Part shown: piece after piece, positions 6,552 to 15,002 of the stretch
Layout: every line of letters begins with the position of its first letter
How positions within the stretch are numbered: the first letter of the stretch is position 1
Source of the DNA: Minwuia thermotolerans
GTDB lineage: Bacteria; Pseudomonadota; Alphaproteobacteria; Minwuiales; Minwuiaceae
Assembly: GCA_021604565.1 (NCBI GenBank)
Contig: BQJF01000043.1
Coordinates: forward strand, 1-36,251
Length of the DNA: 36,251 nucleotides
Direction of reading: 5' to 3'
Translations under genes and position numbers: made by a program
The notes under the pieces: model-generated
The model's database searches: none
Told to the model about the DNA's origin: nothing
The model's input: only the letters and a program-made list of their open reading frames with translations

Positions 6552-9500
6552 GAGGTCTGATCGCCGCGCTTGTCGGACTTGCCGTGCTGGTTGTTGCCGG
6601 CCTGTTCGCCGCGCCTTTCCTGATCGATGCGGAGAGCCATCGCGACACGATTGCCCGGCAGGCCCGTGCCCTGCTGGGTCAGCCCGTGACGCTGGACGGC
6701 CCCATCGGATTCCGCCTGCTGCCCACGCCGCGACTGCGGGCGGAGACCGTGGCGGTGCAGGCGGTGGAGTCCGACCTGCCGCCGGTGCTGCTGGCCCGTG
6801 CCGTCGATATTCGCCTGTCGATCGCCAACCTGCTGCTGGGCGATGTGGTGGCCAACCGGGTCACGCTGATCCGCCCGCAGCTCAACCTGGTGACCCTGGC
6901 GAATGGCCGGCGCAATCATGCGGGGATCGGGCATCTGACCGGTCTGCCGGGCCAGCCGGAGGGTGATGGCTCTGCCCGCCCGACTACCGATGCGCCGATC
7001 CGGCACGTGGACTTCATCGACGGGCTGATCGACCTGAAGAATGCCCGGACGGGTGTCGATGTCACCCTGTCGGAGATGGCCGGGACGCTGGATTCCGAAC
7101 GGGAAGGCCGCCCGCCCACCCTGCGCATGACCGGGCGCATGGTCGGACTGCCGCTGGCGGTGGAGGTCAATGCGACCGCCCCGGGGAGCGGCACCCGCCT
7201 GTCCGTGGTGCTGAACGATGAAACCGGCGGGACGGCGACGTTCCGGGGCAAGGTCACGCCCGCCGCGCCGGACCGGATGCACGGTTCCCTGACGGCGGAG
7301 ACACCGGACCTGATTGCCAGCCTGCGCCTGCTCGGCATCGACCTGACGGATGACCGGATTCCGGATCCCGTGCCAGGCAACGTCAATGGCGACATGACCT
7401 TCGCCGGTGATGGCGCGGTGCTGGAGAAGATGACCTTCGACATCGCCGGGATCGAGGGGCGGGGACGGGTTACCGTCAGCCTGCCCGCCGGGCCGGGTGC
7501 CGGGGATGCACCGGTCCTGGATGTCAGCATCGGGTTCGAGCAGTTGAACGGTGATGATCTGCTGCGCCGCGCCGCGCCCCTGCTGTCCGGCGACGGCGCC
7601 CCCGGACCGACCCTGCCGGGCGGAATCACGGCGGCGTTGCGCCTGGATGTCGGTGTGGTTTCCCTCGGCGGCAGCCAGATGCGCCAGTTCGCCTTTGACG
7701 CGGCGCTGTCACGGGGGGAGCTGTCGATCGGCCGACTGAGCACGCTGCTGCCGGGCGGGTCGGACCTGGCCTTCACCGGCAAGCTGCGCACGCCGACCGG
7801 GCACCCCCGGCTTGACGGCACGCTGGAGGCCGCGACCGACAATCTGCGTGCGCTGCTGGACTGGACAGGGCTGCCGGTCACGGACCGGGCGGCAGACCGG
7901 CTGCGCAACGCCAGCATCACCGCCACCATCAGTGCCACCGACGACGTGATACAGGCCTACGGATTGGACATGCGACTGGACCGGTCCCGCGTCAGCGGCG
8001 GATTCGCCGTTGCCGTGCGTGATCGCCCCTCCTTCAGTCTCGACCTGCGCGTCGATCAACTGAACGCCGATGCCTACCTGCAGGCGCTGGGACTGGAGGG
8101 TCATGTGCGCCGCATCAGCGGTGTGGATGGCCCGCCGGACATCAGCTTCCTCGGTGATCTGGACACCAACAGCCGACTCGCCGTGGATCAGCTCTGGCTG
8201 AACGGGCGCACCTACAGCGACCTGACGCTGGACGCGAGCCTGATCGGCGGCCAGCTCTCCCTCAACGGCCTGCAACTCTATCTGCCGGGGGGGGCGCGGC
8301 TGACGCTGGACGGATCGCTGGACAATCCGGAGGATCCCCGGTTTGCCCTCAGCGGGACCAGTGCCGGGGAAGACCTGCGCGCGGTGCTGCTGGCCTTCGG
8401 CCTGCCGCTGGACAGTGTCGCCGCACGGTTCGGGGCGTTCGAAACCGGTTTCAGCCTCGAAGGTTCCCTCGATGCGGTGCAACTGACCAGCCGGATCGAG
8501 CTGGCCACAGCGCGGCTGTCGGTGGAGGGCAGCGCGGGCAACTGGCTGACCGATCCGCGCTTCGATCTGACAGTGGCGGTGGATCACGCCCGCCTGCTTC
8601 CGGCCCTGGACCTGCTGTTCCCCGACCTGCGCTGGCCTGACCACCTTGACGACACGATGGTGGCCAACCTGCGGCTCGACGGCACGGCTGCCGACTACCG
8701 CCTGCTGGGTCACGTCGATGCCCTGTCCGCCCGGATGGAACTGGATGGCAGCATCAGCGGTGCGCCGGACCAGCGGCGGTTCCGTGGTGGCGTGACGCTG
8801 CGGCACCAGAACCTTTCGGCGCTGGCCGTGGCACTGTTTCCCGGCCTGTCGCCGATGGTGGCCAGTACCGGGCCTGTGGAAATGCTGGGCACACTGATGA
8901 TCGCGCCGGGGATGCTGGAGATCAGCGACCTGGACCTCGGGTCCACGCCTCTCAGCCTGACGGGTGACCTGCGCTGGGACAACAGGGCGCGGCGGCTGAC
9001 CGGCGCAGTGACGGCGGGCAGCATCGCGCTCGATCCCCTGCTGCCGGCCGCCGACAGTGGCGCCACGCTTGCCGCGCTGCAGTCCGATACCGCACGACGC
9101 TGGTCTCGGGGGCCCCTCGGTCTACTCTGGATGACACGCATGCAGGGCGCGCTGGACCTGCGCCTGGACCGGCTGGAGGTGCGTGGCATGATCCTGCACG
9201 ACCTGACGGGATCGGCCAGCCTGGAGACAGGATCGCTGGCGCTCTCCGATCTGCGGGCACGCATGGTGGACGGAGAGGTGACTGGTGCGCTGCGCCTGAC
9301 CGGCGGCACCCGACCGGAACTGGATCTGGATCTCGCCTGGCGGGACAGCGACATCGGCGCCCTGACCACGCTGGCCACGGCGACCGAGGTGATTGCGGGA
9401 CGCGGCGATCTGGACCTCAAGCTGCGTGCCCGTGGCGTCGCGCCCTTCGACATGGCCCGCGCGGCGGAGGGGGAGATGCACCTCGCGATGCAGTCGGCTG

Positions 9501-9823
9501 TGCTTCAGGGCATCGACGTTCCGGCGTGGTTGCGGGTCAGCAGTGCCGATGCCGCCGAGGCTGCCCTGCGCGGCGGCCGGACCGAGCTCGCCGGTTTCCG
9601 CACCGGCCTGAACATCAGGGCAGGCATCATCACACCCGCCGCGCCGATCAGCATCGCCGCTGGCGAGGCACTCACCACCTGGCGCGGCAATGCCGATATC
9701 GCCGACTGGACGCTGGACCTGGAGGCTCTGCTGGAGACTCAGGAGGTCAGCGAACGGGGGACGGTCCTGTCACTCACAGGCCCCCTGAATCAGCCACGGC
9801 TGCGGATTGCGCCGCAGCCGTGA
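6548..9823 (+). CDS. AsmA family protein
   Basis: 1091-aa envelope protein. A single N-terminal membrane segment (about residues 4-28, LIAALVGLAVLVVAGLFAAP) is followed by the AsmA N-terminal pattern of a short helix and a GPIGFRLLPTPRLRAE-like stretch. Then come many repeated beta-rich segments (LDGSLDNPEDPRFALSG-like, LRLDGTAADYRLLGHVDA-like). The C-terminal AsmA module includes ARAAEGEMHLAMQSAVLQGI and ends with TVLSLTGPLNQPRLRI. AsmA-type proteins are long beta-groove proteins spanning the periplasm; lipid transport and outer-membrane biogenesis roles are known for relatives (TamB, YhdP) and are inferred here. Earlier ATGs are out of frame or meet stops. No strong Shine-Dalgarno precedes the start, which is overlapped by a tiny upstream ORF. 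Confidence 0.9.
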   Translation: MRGLIAALVGLAVLVVAGLFAAPFLIDAESHRDTIARQARALLGQPVTLDGPIGFRLLPTPRLRAETVAVQAVESDLPPVLLARAVDIRLSIANLLLGDVVANRVTLIRPQLNLVTLANGRRNHAGIGHLTGLPGQPEGDGSARPTTDAPIRHVDFIDGLIDLKNARTGVDVTLSEMAGTLDSEREGRPPTLRMTGRMVGLPLAVEVNATAPGSGTRLSVVLNDETGGTATFRGKVTPAAPDRMHGSLTAETPDLIASLRLLGIDLTDDRIPDPVPGNVNGDMTFAGDGAVLEKMTFDIAGIEGRGRVTVSLPAGPGAGDAPVLDVSIGFEQLNGDDLLRRAAPLLSGDGAPGPTLPGGITAALRLDVGVVSLGGSQMRQFAFDAALSRGELSIGRLSTLLPGGSDLAFTGKLRTPTGHPRLDGTLEAATDNLRALLDWTGLPVTDRAADRLRNASITATISATDDVIQAYGLDMRLDRSRVSGGFAVAVRDRPSFSLDLRVDQLNADAYLQALGLEGHVRRISGVDGPPDISFLGDLDTNSRLAVDQLWLNGRTYSDLTLDASLIGGQLSLNGLQLYLPGGARLTLDGSLDNPEDPRFALSGTSAGEDLRAVLLAFGLPLDSVAARFGAFETGFSLEGSLDAVQLTSRIELATARLSVEGSAGNWLTDPRFDLTVAVDHARLLPALDLLFPDLRWPDHLDDTMVANLRLDGTAADYRLLGHVDALSARMELDGSISGAPDQRRFRGGVTLRHQNLSALAVALFPGLSPMVASTGPVEMLGTLMIAPGMLEISDLDLGSTPLSLTGDLRWDNRARRLTGAVTAGSIALDPLLPAADSGATLAALQSDTARRWSRGPLGLLWMTRMQGALDLRLDRLEVRGMILHDLTGSASLETGSLALSDLRARMVDGEVTGALRLTGGTRPELDLDLAWRDSDIGALTTLATATEVIAGRGDLDLKLRARGVAPFDMARAAEGEMHLAMQSAVLQGIDVPAWLRVSSADAAEAALRGGRTELAGFRTGLNIRAGIITPAAPISIAAGEALTTWRGNADIADWTLDLEALLETQEVSERGTVLSLTGPLNQPRLRIAPQP
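9795..9822 (+). terminator. Hairpin overlapping the asmA-like stop codon
   Basis: CACGGCTGCGG and CCGCAGCCGTG are perfect 11-bp arms around a 6-nt loop. The last three codons lie in the hairpin, and its final TG forms part of the TGA stop. Downstream is only moderately T-rich (TTCTGGTGTCGTTT), so terminator activity is uncertain. mRNA 3'-end stabilisation is an alternative. Confidence 0.4.
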
Positions 9824-9906
9824 TGCTTCTGGTGTCGTTTGAGTCGTTTGCCGACCCCTGCCGGGCTGTCTTGGGACCGTTCCGCCCCTCTCGGGGTTTG
9901 GTCGCC

Positions 9907-9993
9907 GTCCCCGGCCTGCCCTCTCCCCCTCCCGACCACCCACTGGATTATCCTGAATGGGTGGTCGGGAGGGGGAGAGGGCAGGCCGGGGAC
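9907..9993. repeat. Long palindromic repeat, copy A
   Basis: Perfect 36-bp arms (9907-9942 and 9958-9993) around a 15-nt loop. The arm core CCCTCTCCCCCTCCCGACC is shared with copies B and C. The loop, read on the minus strand as TTCAGGATAATCCAG, resembles the plus-strand loops of copies B and D, so this copy is inverted relative to them. It lies between the converging ends of the asmA-like gene and the aldolase-like gene. Confidence 0.95.
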
Positions 9994-10007
9994 CCCGAAC
10001 AATTACC

Positions 10008-10772
10008 TCAGTCGCGGTAGCTCGGGTCGATGCGGTCGAGCTTGCGCAGCAGGCCGGGCCAGTCGCGATGGCCGAGGGGTGAGAACTTCTCGAACTGCTG
10101 TGCGGTATGTTCGCAGACTTCCTCGCTCGGCAGTTCCAGTTCGACACCACCGGACAGGGCATCGATCTGCGACTGGCAGGATTTCTCCAGATAGGCCAGA
10201 ACGTTGAACGCCTCCGGCACCGTCTCGCCCACGGACAGCAGGCCGTGGTTGCGCAGGATCATGGCCTTGTTGGTGCCCAGGTGACCGATCAGGCGATCGC
10301 GCTCCGAATGGTCCAGTGCCACGCCCTCATAGGGGTGATACGACAGCCGATTGTAGAAGCGGAGCGCCGTCTGGTTCAGCGGCAGCAGGCCGTCCTTCTG
10401 CGCCGAGATCGCCATGCCGGCGCGTGTGTGGGTATGTGCCACGGAGAAAACGTCCGGGCGACCCGACAGCACGGCGGAATGGATGGTGAAACCGGCCTGG
10501 TTGACCGGATAGTCACCCTGCATCAACACATTGCCCTCGTAGTCCAGCTTGATCAGGCTGGAGGCCGTGATCTCGTCGAAGAACAGGCCATGCGGGTTCA
10601 GCAGGAAGGCATCTTCCCCCGGTACGCGGGCGGAGAGATGCGTGGCGGTCAGGTCGTCCCAGCCATTCAGGGCCACCAGGCGATAGAACGCGGCCAGGTC
10701 AACGCGGACCGCCCATTCCTCGTCAGAGACCTTCTTGCGGACTGATTTCACGATCGGTGCGGTATCCGGCAT
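10008..10772 (-). CDS. Class II aldolase/adducin family protein
   Basis: 254-aa cytosolic protein of the class II aldolase/adducin fold. Visible features are a helical N-terminus (WAVRVDLAAFYRLVALNGW), THLSARVP, a Zn-binding pair in AHTHTRAG and a third His in ILRNHGLLSVGET, as in fuculose- and ribulose-phosphate aldolases. The length is typical. Some family members are decarboxylases or epimerases, and the substrate cannot be told. GGGAGGA lies only 2 nt from the ATG at 10775 but 5 nt from the ATG at 10772, so the second is preferred. The frame stays open about 58 codons upstream, but that part lacks family similarity. It is divergent from the enoyl reductase-like gene, with about 250 bp between. 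Confidence 0.88.
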   Translation of the reverse strand: MPDTAPIVKSVRKKVSDEEWAVRVDLAAFYRLVALNGWDDLTATHLSARVPGEDAFLLNPHGLFFDEITASSLIKLDYEGNVLMQGDYPVNQAGFTIHSAVLSGRPDVFSVAHTHTRAGMAISAQKDGLLPLNQTALRFYNRLSYHPYEGVALDHSERDRLIGHLGTNKAMILRNHGLLSVGETVPEAFNVLAYLEKSCQSQIDALSGGVELELPSEEVCEHTAQQFEKFSPLGHRDWPGLLRKLDRIDPSYRD

Positions 10773-11019
10773 CATTTCCTCCCGGTTTCGCTTGCTTTCA
10801 TGTTCCTCCGCCGACCGTCCCCGACGGTCGGGTACCCATTTCGCAGAGGGACTGTTGCCCGCAAACTGACGCAAGGAAAGCCTGTAGACAAGTACCGATG
10901 CTGCACGGTGACCCTTCACCTGCCGCAATCCTCTGGCTGGCGGCAAGTGCGCGGGCGCGATTCCATCCGGCGCGACACTGCTGTATCGTCACCCGATCAA
11001 TCCGGGGAGGGATTTCATC

Positions 11020-12003
11020 ATGAAGGTCATGCAGTTCTCGCGCTTTGGCGTGCCGCACGAGGTTGTCGAGCTTGTCGAGGTCGATGCGCCGGGTGCGCCG
11101 GGGCCGGGCCGGGTCAATGTCCAGGTGCTGGCCAGCCCGATCAATCCGGCCGACCTGCTGAACATGGAAGGCCGCTACGGTGCCGAGCTGCCGACCCTGC
11201 CGATGACGCAGGGCGCCGAGGGTGTCGGGCGTGTCACGGCAGTGGGCGAAGGCGTCGACAACGTGAAGGTCGGCGACCTGGTGACACCACCGGCGCGCGG
11301 GCTCTGGCGCGAGCAGGTGCAGGGTCCGGCGCGCGGGCTGGTGCCGCTGCCGGCGGAGGCCGACATCCTGCAGCTCGCCATGCTGCGCGCCAACCCGGCA
11401 ACCGCCTGGCTGATGCTGACGAAGTACGTGACACTGGAAGCCGGTGACTACGTTATCCAGAACGCCGCCAACTCCGCCGTGGGTCGCCATCTGATCCGGC
11501 TGGCACAGGCGTCCGGCTGGAAGTCGGTCAATGTCGTGCGCCGTCCCGAACTGGTGGCGGAACTGACCGAACTGGGTGCCGATGTGGTGCTGGTGGATGG
11601 CCCCGATCTGGCTGACCGTGTGGCAGAGGCGACCGGCGGCAACCTGCCGAAGCTGGCCATCGATGCCATCGGCGGCAGCGCGGTGCAGCGGCTGGCACAG
11701 GCCACCGCCGACAAGGGAACCGTGGTCAACTATGGCCTGCTGTCGGGCGAGCCGTTGATGATCGACGCGCGGGAAACCGTGTTCCGCGACATCATCGTGC
11801 GCGGCTTCTGGCTGGCGCCCTGGTTCGCGGAGGCAACGCCGCAGGAGATCGGCGAGACCTACCGCTTCCTGTCGGAAAAGGTCGCAAGCGGCGACCTGTT
11901 CGTGCCGGTGGAGGCCACCTACGACCTGAGCCGGGTCGCCGACGCCCTGCGCCACGCCGCGAAGGAAGGCCGCAACGGCAAGATCGTCATCACGATGGAG
12001 TAG
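11020..12003 (+). CDS. Zinc-independent MDR oxidoreductase, enoyl-CoA reductase-like
   Basis: 327-aa medium-chain dehydrogenase/reductase. The N-terminal GroES-like domain contains SPINPADLLNMEGRYG and QGAEGVGRVTAVGEGV. The nucleotide-binding domain has NPATAWLMLTKYVTLEAGDY and NAANSAVGRHLIRLAQASGW, the pattern of trans-2-enoyl-CoA reductases (MECR/ETR1) and related quinone reductases; NVVRR after the second strand suggests NADPH. The zinc-binding Cys residues of alcohol dehydrogenases are absent. Expected reaction: NADPH-dependent reduction of an enoyl thioester or enone. GGGAGGGA precedes the ATG. It is followed by repeats and converges on the acyl-CoA dehydrogenase gene. The exact substrate is uncertain. 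Confidence 0.85.
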   Translation: MKVMQFSRFGVPHEVVELVEVDAPGAPGPGRVNVQVLASPINPADLLNMEGRYGAELPTLPMTQGAEGVGRVTAVGEGVDNVKVGDLVTPPARGLWREQVQGPARGLVPLPAEADILQLAMLRANPATAWLMLTKYVTLEAGDYVIQNAANSAVGRHLIRLAQASGWKSVNVVRRPELVAELTELGADVVLVDGPDLADRVAEATGGNLPKLAIDAIGGSAVQRLAQATADKGTVVNYGLLSGEPLMIDARETVFRDIIVRGFWLAPWFAEATPQEIGETYRFLSEKVASGDLFVPVEATYDLSRVADALRHAAKEGRNGKIVITME

Positions 12004-12040
12004 AGCACTCACCGCCTGGTTCCTGCCAGGCATGACAGCC

Positions 12041-12190
12041 CTTCACCCCTTCCCCCCCCTCGACGGGGGAAGGCTGGGATAGGAGTGAATCGGCGCAGCC
12101 GAAGAGCGCGTGAACCCTGGTGCAATAGCCCGCGGCTCTACCCCCCATCGACCGCTGCGCGGCCACTTCCCCCGCAAGGGGGGAAGATGG
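12041..12190. repeat. Composite palindromic intergenic element, copy 2
   Basis: Second copy of the element at 1247-1390. The core at 12140-12187 is identical to 1339-1386 over 48 nt (ACCCCCCATCGACC..., ending GGGGGGAAGA). The 5' part is diverged but keeps the C-run/G-run hairpin and the GGCGCAGCC-type dyad. It occupies most of the gap between two convergent genes, and palindrome copy B begins 42 bp later. The rest of the 12004-12333 gap holds nothing else I can support. Confidence 0.85.
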
Positions 12191-12231
12191 AGAACTCGCC
12201 CCCGGAAATGCCCTCATCCGAGCCGTTTGCT

Positions 12232-12317
12232 GACCCCGGCCTGCCCTCTCCCCCTCCCGACCACCCATAAGGACAATCCAGTGGGTGGCCGGGAGGGGGA
12301 GAGGGCAGGCCGGGGTC
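12232..12317. repeat. Long palindromic repeat, copy B
   Basis: 36-bp arms (12232-12267 and 12282-12317) with a single A/G difference (left CCCGACC, right GGCCGGG) and a 14-nt loop TAAGGACAATCCAG. The right arm carries the GGCC form seen on both arms of copy D, the left the GACC form of copies A and C. It ends 16 bp before the acyl-CoA dehydrogenase stop, between convergent genes. Confidence 0.95.
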
Positions 12318-12333
12318 CGCTGACAACAACCAA

Positions 12334-13500
12334 TTACCGCTTCAGGCCCAGCAGTTTTCGCGCGACGACCCAGCGATGCACTTCGGACGGCCCGTCATAG
12401 ATGCGCATCAAACGGATCTGGGACGCCATCTGGTGCAGCGGCAGTTCACGGGTCATCCCCATGGCGCCGAAGGTCTGCATGGCATTGTCCAGCACCTCCC
12501 ACGCCATCTCCGTGGCATAGACCTTGATCATGGAGACATCGGTGCGGACATCCTGACCCTGATCCAGTTTCCAGGCGGTCTCATAGGCCATCAGACGGCT
12601 GGCCCGGATCTTCGCCGCAGCGTCCGCGACCCACCACTGGATCGCCTGACGCTCGGCCAGGGACGCGCCGAACGTCTGCCGCTGAGGTGCGAACTCGCAG
12701 ATCATTTCCAGCGCGCGTTCCGCCATGCCGATGCACCATGACGCCATCTCCAGCCTGCGGGTGGACAGCCGGACCTGCATCGGCGCGAAACCCTGCCCCT
12801 CCTTCCCCAGCAGATTGGCGTGGGGCACGCGGCAATCCTCCAGCGCGATCTCGTAGGTAAAGGCACCGCCGATCATCGGGATGCGCCGCGCGATGTTGAA
12901 ACCCGGTGTGCCCCGGTCAACCAGAAAGGCCGAGATACCGCCGCGCGCGCCCTTCTCCCTGTCCGTCACTGCCATCAGGATCGTGAAGTCGGCTTCCTCC
13001 GCCCTGCTGATCCAGATCTTGGAGCCATTGATGACCCAGTCGTCACCTTCCCTGTCCGCGCGGGTCCGCATGCCGGCCGGATCAGCCCCTGCACCGGGTT
13101 CGGAGATGCCGATGGCGGACACGGTGCCGCCCTTCACATAGGGCGCGAGGTAGCGTTCGCGCTGATCCTCGTTCACCGTCGCCATCAGCATCCGCAGGTT
13201 GGGCGAGTCCGGCGGCAGCATGTAGGGGGTGACGGTCCGGCCCAGTTCGATGTTCACGCCGATCATCGCCACGGTGGGCAGATCGACACCGCCCACATCC
13301 TCCGGCGCATCCAGCCCCCACAGGCCCAGCTCCCGCGACCGGGCATCGATGCGCGCGCGCTCCTCTCCGGTCAGCGCAATGCCTTCGCCGCGCACTTCCC
13401 GCGCCAGCACCTCCGGCTCCAGCGGCATCAGCTCATCCTGAACGAACCGCTGCACCAGATCCTGGAGCATGCGGTGTTCTTCACTCAGTTCGAAATCCAT
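12334..13500 (-). CDS. Acyl-CoA dehydrogenase family protein
   Basis: 388-aa FAD-dependent dehydrogenase forming a 2,3-double bond in an acyl-CoA, passing electrons to ETF. In order: N-terminal helices (MDFELSEEHRMLQDLVQRF), the FAD-contact region AIGISEPGAGADPAGMRTRA, VINGSKIWISRAEEADF, the middle beta domain, and the C-terminal helical domain ending QIRLMRIYDGPSEVHRWVVA. The YDGPSEVHR ending resembles the ACAD10/11-like clade, whose substrates are branched or hydroxylated acyl groups (inference). The start is set by GGGGAGGA 7 nt before the ATG at 13500; the frame continues upstream but without similarity. It is divergent from the exoD-like gene. Confidence 0.93.
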   Translation of the reverse strand: MDFELSEEHRMLQDLVQRFVQDELMPLEPEVLAREVRGEGIALTGEERARIDARSRELGLWGLDAPEDVGGVDLPTVAMIGVNIELGRTVTPYMLPPDSPNLRMLMATVNEDQRERYLAPYVKGGTVSAIGISEPGAGADPAGMRTRADREGDDWVINGSKIWISRAEEADFTILMAVTDREKGARGGISAFLVDRGTPGFNIARRIPMIGGAFTYEIALEDCRVPHANLLGKEGQGFAPMQVRLSTRRLEMASWCIGMAERALEMICEFAPQRQTFGASLAERQAIQWWVADAAAKIRASRLMAYETAWKLDQGQDVRTDVSMIKVYATEMAWEVLDNAMQTFGAMGMTRELPLHQMASQIRLMRIYDGPSEVHRWVVARKLLGLKR

Positions 13501-13626
13501 CACGTTTCCTCCCCTGCATGATGCTGATCCTGAAGCGGTTGGCGGGGCGCAGCAAGGCTGTTGGCCACTGTCAGTGGTTGGCGCAGGGGTCCGCAGCCCC
13601 CATGTCTGCGGGTCCCGGCACCCGCC

Positions 13627-14244
13627 ATGACAGAAGGGGCGCGCGCAGCTATGGCCGATCTGGAGAAGCGACCGCTTGAATCCGTTGTCGAGATGGCAGC
13701 CAGCGAGGCCGATGGCGAGAAGGTCACGGTCGCCGAACTGCTGGAGATATTCGAGGACCGCGGTTTCGGCCCCATCCTCATTGCCCTCGGCCTGCTCGCG
13801 GCGTCCCCGCTTGGCGCCATTCCCACGGTCCCGAGCATGCTTGGCCTGGTCGTGGTCCTGGTGTCGGGCCAGCTTGTCATTGGCCGCAATCATCCCTGGT
13901 TGCCGGGCCGACTGCGCCGTCAGAGCTTTTCGGTGCGGAAGATCGAGACTGCCGGAAAGAAGGGTCGGCGCTGGCTGCGGCGCGCCGACTGGCTGGTGCG
14001 GACCCGACTGACCTGGGCGACCAGCGCCCTCGCCAGGCGGCTTGCCGCGCTGCTCTGCGTCGGACTGGCAGGTCTGATGATACCGCTCGAACTCGTGCCC
14101 TTCGCGGTACTGCTGCCAGCGACCACCATCCTCGTCTTCGGCATGGCCCTGACCGCGCGCGACGGGCTGTTCATGGTGGCGGCCATCGCCATGACGGCCA
14201 TGACAGGCATCCTGGCCCACGGCTGGCTTACTGACCTCGGGTAG
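13627..14244 (+). CDS. ExoD family membrane protein
   Basis: 205-aa ExoD-like protein. A soluble N-terminal segment (TVAELLEIFEDRGFGPILIALGLLAASPLGAIPTVP, about residues 40-75) begins the typical ExoD pattern, followed by an amphipathic stretch (RRQSFSVRKIETAGK) and three or four hydrophobic segments at about 55-85, 135-155, 160-175 and 180-200. ExoD was named for exopolysaccharide effects in rhizobia; its biochemical role is unknown. The ATG at 13627 is used. The ATG at 13651, about 12 nt after AAGGGG, would give 197 aa, and a TTG at 13561 is less likely. It converges on the copper operon, with a strong hairpin between. Confidence 0.85.
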   Translation: MTEGARAAMADLEKRPLESVVEMAASEADGEKVTVAELLEIFEDRGFGPILIALGLLAASPLGAIPTVPSMLGLVVVLVSGQLVIGRNHPWLPGRLRRQSFSVRKIETAGKKGRRWLRRADWLVRTRLTWATSALARRLAALLCVGLAGLMIPLELVPFAVLLPATTILVFGMALTARDGLFMVAAIAMTAMTGILAHGWLTDLG

Positions 14245-14249
14245 GAAGA

Positions 14250-14290
14250 TGCCACGGCCCCTGCCGTCGGTCGAAGCAGGGACCGTGGCA
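14250..14290 (-). terminator. Hairpin between exoD-like gene and copB, likely copper-operon terminator
   Basis: TGCCACGG and CCCTGC pair with GCAGGG and CCGTGGCA around a 12-nt loop. The one C/A mismatch on the plus strand becomes a G-U pair in minus-strand RNA, giving a continuous 15-bp stem there. The following minus-strand sequence is TCTTCC, a weak T-run. It lies 6 bp beyond both facing stop codons. Confidence 0.6.
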
Positions 14291-14296
14291 ACAGGA

Positions 14297-14998
14297 TCAG
14301 AAGATCATGCGTGCGCCGACCACCAGAAAGGCCGCACTCGCATCCTCTCCGCTGGCGCGGACAAGATCAGCACTGCCCCCGAACGTACGCTCATAATGCA
14401 AGCCCACATAAGGTGACAGCAGCCTGTCAACGAGGTCGTAACTGACCCGGGCACCGATCTCCAGCTTCGGCCCGAAAGCCTCCCGACCCAGGGCAGGGTC
14501 ATCGACCAGCGGTACATCCAGTTCGATACTCGGAACGACGATGATCCGGTTGGTGATCAGGCCTTCGTACTCGACCTCGAACCGCGCCGAGGGGTGATCG
14601 GAGAGGAACAGGTCGGCATCGACCTCGAACCACTGGCGGGTCAGCCCGTGAAGGCCGATCACGCCGTAGACCCTGTCCGGACCGCTGGCGGTGTCGAGGC
14701 GAACGCCGACGACCGCATCGAAGAAGTCGGAGACCGGAGTGGAGAGACGGAACTGGTTCTCCAGGGTCTCAAAGGCCTTCTCGTCGACCGCATACTCGCC
14801 TTCACTGCGGAAGACGAAGCGCAGTTCGTCACCACCGTAGAAGGCGTCCAGGTCCCAGGCCGCCACGTCGGTGTCGCCCCCGACCCGATACTCCGCCTGC
14901 TCGACCTGGATACCCCAGACGTTGGGTTCCGCATGCACGGAAACCCCGGACAGCAGAGCCAGGACAAGGAAGGCGACCGCAGAAAGGAAATGCTTCAT
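14297..14998 (-). CDS. copB: Copper resistance protein B (outer-membrane)
   Basis: 233-aa protein with an N-terminal signal peptide (KHFLSAVAFLVLALLSGVSVHA) and a beta-rich body matching the CopB/PcoB domain: DLDAFYGGDELRFVFRSEGE, GLHGLTRQWFEVDADLFLS, ARFEVEYEGLITNRIIVVPS and a C-terminal VSYDLVDRLLSPYVGLHYER ending in Phe, as outer-membrane barrels do. CopB works with CopA to confer copper tolerance; the mechanism is unclear. The Met/His-rich N-terminal region of many CopBs is missing, so this is a short form. It starts 4 nt after copA; the copA 3' end (GGAGGGTGA) supplies its Shine-Dalgarno, so the two are probably translationally coupled. A GTG directly before the ATG is less likely. Confidence 0.9.
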   Translation of the reverse strand: MKHFLSAVAFLVLALLSGVSVHAEPNVWGIQVEQAEYRVGGDTDVAAWDLDAFYGGDELRFVFRSEGEYAVDEKAFETLENQFRLSTPVSDFFDAVVGVRLDTASGPDRVYGVIGLHGLTRQWFEVDADLFLSDHPSARFEVEYEGLITNRIIVVPSIELDVPLVDDPALGREAFGPKLEIGARVSYDLVDRLLSPYVGLHYERTFGGSADLVRASGEDASAAFLVVGARMIF

Positions 14999-15002
14999 CA
15001 CC

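Noticed and set aside
9795..12317. CRISPR array or transposon ends made by the repeats
   Set aside because: The repeats are few, widely spaced and palindromic, with no regular spacers, no target-site duplication that I can see and no transposase gene in the window.
12334..14220. 628-codon version of the acyl-CoA dehydrogenase
   Set aside because: The extra 240 residues lie antisense to the ExoD gene and lack similarity; the ATG at 13500 has a strong Shine-Dalgarno and starts the family alignment.
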